Assembly: GCF_018139145.2 (NCBI RefSeq)
Contig: NC_059476.1
Span: forward strand, 7,663,501 to 7,727,500
Source of the DNA: Gymnogyps californianus
Taxonomy: Eukaryota > Chordata > Aves > Accipitriformes > Cathartidae
Length of the DNA stretch: 64,000 nucleotides
Reading direction: 5' to 3'
The stretch's first letter is position 1; the number at the start of each line of letters is the position of its first letter. This document shows positions 55,201-64,000 of this stretch, piece after piece. The position numbers and the translations under genes were made by a program. The notes beneath the pieces were generated by a model, which searched no databases, had not been told where the DNA came from, and saw nothing but the letters and a program-made list of their open reading frames with translations.

Positions 55201-56599
55201 ATTTTCTAACTGGCTACCCTACCCCTTGAAATAGTTTTATATATTTAAATGGACGAGGATGTAAATTGTGCTTCCAAACTGTTAAAGCCAATAGCACACA
55301 TTATAATACGCTGTGAAAGGAAGATAGCTTCGGCCAGTAACTCTTAAGCCTAAATGAGTTGCTCCTAAGAGGAGAACAGCTGCTTAAAGTACATATATTT
55401 AAAATTAAATTTCTTTATTACAAGTTACTTAGTGTATTTTGGACTTATATGTTCTCTAGCTTAAATCTTTTTTTTAATTGCACAAAGCTGTGGAAAATAA
55501 TCGGAAGCTCAGTTAGCATTACAAATTGAAAATCAGAAATTATAGAATGTTTTTTCAGGTTCTCAAGCTACATAGGTGTATTAACCCTCATTAGTCATTT
55601 TGTGGCAGTGAGAGATTTGAAAACAGAATTCCATTACAGTATTTATGGTCAAAATCTGATATGATCAAATAATAGGTTTCCCAATAGAAATGTCTATGTG
55701 CCATGTAGTAAACTTGATAATTGTAAGAATACATTTAATGCAGTAGAACTGAATACCGAACCAGGAGATTAACATTTCTGTTATATAATTACAAGTTCAA
55801 GGAGTTCAGCTTCTTATCATACTACAGTAAGTATAGAAAGTAGAAGTGATCCTCTTTAATTTGTAATTATTTAACTGAAATGGAATGTCTCCCAGTCTTA
55901 TTCTTACTCTTCTACACTGAAGACATTGGTATGCAGAAACCATGCACCAAGGAATAGTACACTATCAGAGTAGGACATGTTTGAGTATTCTTTAAAACGA
56001 ACTAAGAGAAGTTAATCTCATTGAACTTCTTTTTATTCAACAAAAGAGTTAGATGTTTCCAAGTCTAATGTGACTATAATGTTCATTAAATGGACTTCTT
56101 TACACCTTTAAATGGATTAACTGTACATCTTCACAGTCTAATTATTATACATGTCGCTCACAAATCACAGATCTAATTCAAAGCACTGTAAAAGCTCTGT
56201 TTATGAGCATTAGAAAAGCAGATACAGTGAGAATTGAGTGTGATTTTTATCTGGGTCATTTAAAAGAATAAGCATTGTCCACATTAAAATACAGAAATGC
56301 ATGTACCTTCACTTGTTGAGTTTTCCTTCAACTTTGGTCTTGTGAAATCCTTCTTTGAAAAGTTAAGCCACAGGCTACTTTGGCATCTCCACTCCCTCAT
56401 TTGTCCGTAACCCAAGATGATCCCTGACTAAGATACCCTCCCTGCAGCTGAGCTGTTAATAATTTCCAAACAATAGTTGTCAGTCGGATAAAGGATGATA
56501 TACAATTTTGCTAGTACAGTTTGGGTATCTGGGAATAACTGTGATTTATTGTGTTGTCTCAAGTTAGGTTTGCTTATCAGAAGATACTAAGAGTGGTCC

Positions 56600-56760
56600 T
56601 AGTGGTCAGATTTTTAAAGGCAGCTAGGTGCTTAACTCTCCGGTGCAATCAATGTCCTGTAAAAAAAAGTCCTGCTCTATGTTTTTGCCACATGTGAATG
56701 GTTGTCAGTCCATAGAAGTCAGTGGAGCTACACCAGGTTATGCGGGCTTGGAGATCGGGA
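56600..56760. repeat. Diverged sauropsid interspersed repeat
   Basis: 'ggtcagatttttaaaggcag', 'ctaggtgcttaactc' and, after a gap, 'agaagtcagtggagctacac' followed by 'caggtta' match motifs of a repeat widespread in sauropsid DNA ('ccagatttttaaaggtattt', 'aggtgcctaactc', 'gaagtcaatggagctacac'). The exact family is unresolved. Confidence 0.5.
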
Positions 56761-57209
56761 TGGTAAGTTAGCTGTAAATCAAAATTCATTCTCCCTTTGG
56801 GCAGCAGGAGCTTGTTGAAGGGTTTGAGTACGTGGTATGACAATACGGTCCTCAGTGAAGACACTACATCTGCAGTATGAACCAAAGAAGTCAGATGATT
56901 GCCCTGAATTTCCCATGCTTTCGTCTGTAGAAGAAAAAGGACCTCAAGATAGTACTGAAGATGTTTGCAGCATTACCTTAGGGCTTTTACTGTGAGGGGC
57001 TACGATAACAAAAGCTACCGGTATTATGCAAATGTGTTATGTATGAGATATATTTCCACTGAATCCTGACAGGGCAAAAATATCCGCATTGCTTACAGAG
57101 ATGTGTGCTGGCAGCAGTTGCAGGTCAGTTTGTGTTTATAATGTAATACCAGAAACACTTCCCTTTTCTCTTCGTTACAAAACCTTAGATATTCCTGCCA
57201 CATTTCTCG

Positions 57210-57876
57210 TATAAAAGGCTACAGATTTCTTCAGTAGATGACAGTTCAGATAATTACAATTCTCAAGTTGAAAACCATCATGATAATGCCAGTTCCCTGG
57301 CGAGGCTCGCAGACCCTTTCAGGCAGCAGCGGCCCAAGCACCCAAGCTCTCCGACCAGAAGTGGTGTATCTGCAAGAAGTACAATGTAGCTTTTTTTGTG
57401 AGGAGAGAGAATGCTGTGCAAAAAGCACAGGCATGCTCCTGTGTGACAAGACGGAAAGAGATGAACCTCTGTGTGTGGGGGGTCTGACTTTTCTTGGGTG
57501 TTTGGACAACACAGATCTGATCTCACTGGATCATCTAGAAGCTGCTGTGAAACAAATTACAGAAATCTATAATGCAGCCTCAGCAGCATGACTGTGCATT
57601 CCCGATGTATACCGATCGCAACTACGAACCACAGTATTTAGGTATTGGGACTTAAACGAGCGAAGACTTTGAAATGGGGGATTTTGGACATAGGGGTAGT
57701 TGTTTATTTCTTATGCACGTACCTAGGATAGCTACAGCCAGCTGACTGAAATGGATCATTATATTTCAATCTGAAACTAATGATTGGAAATAAGGCTTTT
57801 GGATTCTTGCCTTGCCAGACCACCTGCTTCTATTCCATTCTCTCCTGTGCAAAAGCATTTGTGTTCATAAAATAAA
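57210..57876 (+). other. TATA box, 117-codon ORF and polyA signal
   Basis: TATAAAAG (57210-57217) lies 21 bases before the ATG of an ORF (57238-57591). An AATAAA (57871-57876) lies 280 bases after its stop. The protein has seven Cys in its middle third (about residues 49-91) and no signal peptide or family I recognise. The ATG sits almost where transcription would start, which argues against a normal mRNA. Most likely coincidental. Confidence 0.12.
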
Positions 57877-60800
57877 TAGCTACCTTCAGGTCTCTCTGCA
57901 CCATAGGTTCCCCTGCCCCCAGATATTTTCATGTTTTCTGTAGTGATTTTAAATAAATGTTTGCTCTGCTTTCCACATGTGCCTCTGTCCTGAGCGCCGG
58001 TGGCAGGTATGTTAGGTGGTATGAAAACCAGGTGTTCCCCCACAATTATTTACTTATTGGCAGACATGATGGCTGCAACATCCGCTGCAGCAATTTGCAG
58101 AGAGTGATTTACCTGCTGCTGCCAGCTGCTCTCTGCTTGTGGGGGCTGACCGTCTCAGACTCCTGGGGGCCAGCACCAGAGTATCTTGATTTGATACCAG
58201 ACCATTCGGAGGCCCTGCTCTGTGATTTCAGTGAGAACCAGCCAACCGTAGGCTTCTTTCAGCAAACACCGTGTCTAAATACGTTGCGATGACTTAGCTG
58301 GTGGGGTCTCCAAGAGGTTTGCCTGCCTGTGGTCTGAAGATGTAACTTCAAAAGGTTTCACGCTTCCATAGACTTACACTGTAAGGGTTCATCTCAGCAT
58401 GAGACACTTGTCTCACCAAGGTACAGCAACATAGTAGTGTGGAGTGTTTTACTCTGGTAAAAAGGTGCTCCCACAGGTAAATTTTGTAAATTTGTGTAGC
58501 AGCATACTATCTCTTTGAAAGGTTTTAGTGTTTTAATGGATTCAGGATAAAATATCACAAAAGCTTTGTGAGCTGGATCTCGGTGAAGGGCAGAAAGTAT
58601 TTTTAATTTCACTACTGTATATCTGAGCAAATGGCTGGATACAATTCCAACCTGCTGGCTGTTCCCTTGACACTTTAACTGAGGGAAATCCATTTCTTGC
58701 TCACTATGCTCCTACAGATGCATGGTGCGTGGCTGGGGACTGGTGTAATTGCAGTGGATTGGATTTGAAATGCATGGGGTTTTGGCATAAGGCACAGAAA
58801 GCAGGGAAGCAAGCAGCACAAGGAATTAATTTTTTAGTGCTCCTGTTCTGTTTCACTCTCCCATGTTTTTTGACTGTACCCACTTTGGAGCAAGTGGGTT
58901 TAATTCAGATTTGTTCAGATTTTTTTAAGGATTTCCTTCTAAAAAACCACCATAACATATACAGCAAAGTTTCCTACCAGGGTGAACCAATTTAGGTAAA
59001 AATGACTTATCTTTCCAAGTGTACAGCCTGATTTTCTGACTTTTTTTCATGATACACTTTTACTTACACAGCTAAGTAAGCAAACAAATTCTCAGGTGAA
59101 TAAGTTTTCTCTCTGTGAATAAGGATGGGGATCCTGAGCAGTCCAGGAAGGCTGAACCTCATCTGACAATGGAAGTCTCTTCCAGAGACCAAGATGTAGG
59201 GGCAAGGAGAAGAGGGCCTGGTGAAACCCAGGGCAGATAGAGGTTCTCAACATATTTGGTTAAACCTATAATCTAAGGGAAAGGATAGGGTGGGGTTTTT
59301 TTCCTATTGAAATGGAAATTTCCATGAGAAATGTGCAGGGTTGGTTTTTTATGTTTTACTAACAGTATGGAAAGATTGTTCACCTTTCAGACAAGAATGT
59401 TCAATTCTGGTTTTGTGCATGTGGCAAAATCTGGAAATATTTGAAGCAACTCATTTTGGACAGAAACAAAATCCCTTTTCCAGTGAATCCTCAGTGATTC
59501 AGGCTCTGCAGCTTTGTACTGTAAGATAACTTAGACTGTCATCCTCATCTCTTTCCCCTTCCAAAGACCTCCAACCTGCCCAGATCTGCCCAGTGTCCAG
59601 ATCTCTTTCTGTGGGGAAGACACAATTAGGTCAGCTAGTAGAAGATAATCAGAGATGTTTCTTTGCTGTTCACATTCCCTAGTCTTTTAATGAGTCAAAT
59701 TAGGGTCAATTTAAGATTAAATGTTGACTATGTAACATGCTTATCACTAGAAAGCAGTATCCATTCTGGAACAATGTATGGGAATAGTCTGTTTTCTCCC
59801 CTGTACAAATCATGCCTTAAAAATATGAGTCCCAGGTCACTTCTGCTCTACATGATTCTGGCTCTGCCTCTAGCCCTGTTAACCCAGCATGTGTCTTTAT
59901 GATCAAAATTCAAATACAATTGCACAAACTGTTAAATAACTTGAATCCTACATGCGTAACTGATCTCAACAGAGATGTCAATTCAATTAATATTACATTA
60001 GGCTACCCACAAGACTATGCTAGTACAGAGCTGATGCTCCAAGTCAAGTCTGGGCTTGTTGTCTGCTACCTGACAAAGCTGAAAAAAGATGAATACTAAA
60101 TGTAAGGTAACTCCATTAACTCTTTCTTTCCCTGAAGGCATATTCAAATAGTTTGAATGCCGGGAGGCCTGCTAGCAATCTCAGTGAATATTTCATTCTG
60201 ACTCATTATCCAATGCTTCAAAACTGTTTGGGGAGCAGTTAGAGACATCCGAAATCACTGGCCACTTTGGGAAATTTTGATCTTAACTTGTGCTGAATTT
60301 TTATATATTTCACCTGAAGTTTCCTGCAGTACTGAAAGTGAGGGAAAAAAGGAAACCACTTTTCTACTGGGAACTTTAATACCGATTAATAAAAATAAAG
60401 TTTCTTAGAACTGTGGAAGTGGAGAACAGGCAGAGTGTCAAGGACAATTGGAGGGACACGAGCACTTCCTCCTCTGTGGCAGTTAAAGTAGGTCTCAAAG
60501 TATTTGGCATTCCTGAGCCACCTGCTCCTGGTGGGGCTTCACTCCGGGAAGTTGTTTCATCCACCGTACTGATTGTACGGGAACAACCTAATGGAAGCAG
60601 CTAAATACAGAACGCTTTCTTCCGTTGTCTGACAAGCAAAAGAACAACCAGTTCTCCTTTTGTAAATAACAGACTGTGGATCTCAAATAAGTTTTTCTTT
60701 CTTGCTGACAAGCCCTGGGTTCTCTGGGTTTCTCTTACAGCTGCTAGTCTCAGAGATAATTGACTATGTCACATCAGTTCTCGTATTGGCCTGCAGGTAA

Positions 60801-62261
60801 AAGAAAAAGCTGGAAAGGGGTGTGAGTGTTTCTGGTTTAGAAGACAGCCAGAAAACAAGGCAATCTTGATTATTGTTTCCTTTAATTTGAAGTTATTGTC
60901 CACTGCCATAATTTCTTGGGAGGGGCTTTGTTTAAGTGTTTGAAAGACGTGGATTGGCTTAAGTTATAGGTGCTGCTTAAACGTGGCATTAAACATGATA
61001 ATGTTAAGGAATGGACAGAAATTGGGAACTATTGTCATGGTTTATATCCAAGATAACCTGGTTCCTATCACCCTTGATTTTTGTGTTGAAACTCTGACTG
61101 AGGAGTGTCCAAAACCTTGTGGATCTTGGCCTCTCTGGTCTCTCTCCAGCACAGTGACTGGTTGGATACAAGTTGCTGGGTTTTGTTTTTTTCTTCCATT
61201 TTCTATATTACGATGAGCTGCCTTCTAGCTGTTTTGTCAACAGTGCATTTTTCAGTAGGGATTTCCATGTTGATATGCGAATTACATTGATAAAATGTTT
61301 CATCATTTGGACTCTACTCCAAAATGGCAGAAGAGGTGGCCCTCCTTCTGTCAGAGGAACTTCCCATGCAAGACATAAAATTCTCTTCGGGTGAGAAGAG
61401 TTGATAAAGTCCCAGGATGACTCATTATAATTTCTTTTGGCTCCTGAATTTTTAGAATAAAGCAAATTTTTTGAATTCCTACTGTCTGCTAGACCAATGC
61501 CATAATGATTTGAATGGCAGATGGGCAAGGGATCTTGGAATCAGTTAATTTTTGTGTGTTTCTTTGAAAAGCCCCATACACCTGACAGGCACAGTTACAA
61601 GGGACTCCAATTTTAAAGTCATTTAAAATGTGTGGGTGAAGACTTCGATTTGCTTGTTAATTACTTTCCTATTTTGTATTGAGCATGAAACAGTCAGTGC
61701 AAATCTAGTGACTCGTGGATGCCTTCAAAAAGCTTCAGGCTTAGTTTCAGTGATGCATAGCAGCTTCCCCTGAGTCTGTGCTTGTTGACTTGTTGGAGTT
61801 TCATGAGTTTTTGGAAAGTACTCAGAAGATTTCAGATTCCCGCATCAGTGTGTAGTATATTTTTCTAAAGAACCTATTGGTACTTCTAGGTATCCAAAGA
61901 CCTTTGCAAATCTGCCTTCTAAGCACTCCTTGCAAGGACATCAAGAAGCTGCATCAGGTCTGTCCAGCTGCTGTCTAACCATAATGGAGAGCCAGGGCTA
62001 GAAGTTGTATCCTAAGGAATAAAATCAAGGTTTTATCAGGGTACCACATGATGTTACAGCTGCTGATAGTACTTTGAGCTTCAAAAGTGAGAAACATATT
62101 CTACTTCTTTCCCTTATTCTGTGCAACACATGCCAATTTTTGAAAAGGTAGCATTATTGGCGCAATATGGTAGTATTTAGAGCTCCAGAGATTATGGCCC
62201 ATTTAGCAGATGCTGAATATACGATCTATGTCCTGAAGATGCTAATCTCATTGAAAAAAGA

Positions 62262-62360
62262 AAGTTTTATCTTCATTCTAGTAACTGAGGCACAGAGAGA
62301 TGAAGAAATATGCCCGAGATCTGCAGCAGAACTGGTGTTCCTCAAGTCTGCCACTTTAAC
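62262..62360 (-). repeat. MIR-like ancient SINE fragment
   Basis: 'taactgaggcacagagagat' followed by 'gaagaaatatgcccgagatc', 'gcagcagaactggtgttc' and 'aagtctgcc' follows reverse-complement MIR ('aactgaggcacagagaggtt', 'aagtgacttgcccaaggtc', 'gcagagctgggattcgaac'). Confidence 0.7.
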
Positions 62361-64000
62361 CAAAAGAGCATCTTTCTTATTGTGGACTAACATTGCTTTG
62401 AGAGTCCTGTATGAGCTGGATAACCCACATAGATATCTGTTGTCCGTGTTCAGAGTAAACACACAGTGATATGGTATAAAGGGATGCACAATAGCACTCC
62501 TGATGAAAAAGAAAAACCTACAGCCTTTGCTAAATGGCAGGTCTGAATGGCACACAGAAAATTATGGAGCACATTCACTTGCAGCCAGGAAATTGGTCTT
62601 GCTGGGGGCTCACGGTTTGATTTATGGTGCCCTTAAGTGAGTCAGGATTCCTAATTGTTCTTGAAACATGCTCCCGAGATGGACTGGGGGTGGGGGAGCG
62701 CTCAAGAGCAAGAGGCACAGGAGAATGGTGGTGGGGACTCTCGGGGGGACCCTCGGCCAGCCCTGCCCTAAGCTGTGCAGACAGCCCCAGAGCATCCCTT
62801 CTCTCCTCTAGAGCTGCTGGGCAGACAGCAAGCACAGTATGCTCTGCTGCGACCCCAGGGAGTGAATGGCACAAGAAAGGATACAGCACTGGAAGGACTA
62901 AAAAGAAAGTTGATGTCTCTCAAGTTTTGGTCCATTAAGGTAATCCTACACTCTGCAACTGAAGCTATGGGTCAATGAAAACAAATTACAGTTCATTCCC
63001 CAAACAGAAAGATTAAGACGCAGGAAGCTGCCGAATGCTGTAGGCACTGGCCTTGACTTCACAACCTAGCCAATTTGTGCTGCCTGTGGGGCTGTACAGC
63101 TGTCAGTAAGAAAACAAATCTTCTCGTACAGAAACTCCTCTTTTATATCACATTCCTTTCTTTTTTTTTCCAGACAACAGCCTTTGTTTCTAGAGAAAAG
63201 CCAAAAAGTATTTTGCATATCCAAAATGCAAAGGCAATACATGTGCTCTTTATTGAAACTGTTTCAGTTACAAACAATTACAAACAAATGAATTTGTGAA
63301 TGCCGAAGAAAATCCAGGGCAAAGCCATCTGAAATGGGGAGGTTAGAAAAATACTGAGTATTTCTGATGGTAGGAGGTAAAACCAAATAAGCTCACTACA
63401 GACTAGACCACCTAACGTCAGCCTTTCTTCTTTGGCAGAGAAAGCACCCTCTCTTTATCGATGAGTGACACTAGCAGGCTGATAGGTGCAGGGTTTTCAA
63501 AGGGAAAATCTAATTTGTAAACAATCAACATCTTAACAAGCTATAAACAGCTGTCTGGACTTCTAGCAGATTTGCTGATGCTTGAAGGGCTGAAAATCAC
63601 AATGTTTTCCTAAAACCTCCTTCATTAATTTGTGGCCTGGTATTCATTAGGACAACAAGCCTCGGGGGGCTACTTACAGCTTAGCTCCCCCCTCCCCATC
63701 AGGTTGCAAGCCCAGGTTCTGCTAATTTTGAGGATGGGTGCACGGCTTTGGAAATCTGGTTTTAGGTATGTCCCTATCACATGGAGGTGGGTATGAGGAC
63801 CTAAAAGGAAAACTAACAGAAATAAGGGCACCAAAAATACGTGGTTGGTTCCTCCCACCCAAACAACAGGTCATTTATCACTAGTGCTTCTAGGAACTCT
63901 TGTCATTAAGTAGATTCCACAGTGATGCTTCTGTCCCATCCATGAGGGAAATCAAGGAAGACAAGATTTGCTCTAACCTAGAGAGAATTTATGGAATGGC

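Larger units (their letters stand above)
45021..64000. other. Intergenic DNA to window end
   Basis: Moderately GC up to about 46.3 kb (island shore), then AT-rich. No coding exon can be assigned to a known family on either strand. Contents listed separately are an AT microsatellite, an A16 run, a motif-rich block (48090-48480), MIR-like fragments (52225-52295, 62262-62360), a sauropsid repeat (56600-56760) and a TATA-ORF-polyA arrangement (57210-57876). The largest non-island ORF (52811-53245, 144 codons) has no recognisable features. Confidence 0.6.

Noticed and set aside
62575..62938. Overlapping 104-codon ORFs on both strands
   Set aside because: A locally GC-rich stretch opens both strands at once; neither translation resembles a known protein and no splice context supports an exon.
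27791..64000. Search for RAB11FIP2, PRLHR or other expected neighbours
   Set aside because: PRLHR would give a long seven-membrane-segment reading frame and RAB11FIP2 a C2 domain followed by long coding exons. No ORF here shows either, so both neighbours lie outside the window.

Overview
This is eukaryotic nuclear DNA, almost certainly from a bird. The evidence is AT-rich single-copy sequence with split genes and GT-AG introns, CpG islands, heavily decayed MIR-like and sauropsid-type repeats, and one clear solo LTR of the ERVL-like family common in avian genomes. Nothing prokaryotic is present: no operons, Shine-Dalgarno starts or long intact ORFs. Only one gene can be supported with confidence, the bird orthologue of FAM204A (human C10orf84) on the + strand.

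Layout. Positions 1-9854 are gene-free upstream DNA with MIR-like fragments and one possible older repeat near 3.4-3.9 kb. Positions 9860-10451 are a 592 bp solo LTR flanked by a perfect 5 bp target duplication (TCCCA). Positions 10580-11330 are a CpG island promoter with two CCAAT-type motifs, a GC box, an ETS-like site and a YY1-type site that overlaps the first exon. FAM204A runs from about 10.91 kb to about 27.79 kb. It has a short non-coding first exon and seven coding exons that join into a clean 729 nt reading frame (242 codons plus stop). One 11.0 kb intron (15955-26954) makes up most of the gene. A polyadenylation signal lies about 300 bases after the stop codon.

Positions 27.8-64 kb are intergenic, with no recognisable protein gene. 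They hold MIR-like and sauropsid repeats, a 30 bp interstitial telomeric tract (41805-41834), an orphan CpG island (about 44.48-45.02 kb) with two good + strand splice donors, an AT-rich block with octamer and homeodomain-like motifs (48.1-48.5 kb), and some weak transcript-like arrangements (37.0 kb, 57.2-57.9 kb). From memory of human 10q26.11, FAM204A sits between PRLHR and RAB11FIP2/EMX2. Neither neighbour's coding sequence is visible here, so the window fits a gene-poor stretch around FAM204A.

I did not find a previously undescribed system that I could defend. The most useful leads are the orphan CpG island, the LTR placed just upstream of the FAM204A promoter, the upstream ORF that overlaps the YY1 motif, and the dense homeodomain-site block inside the large intron.
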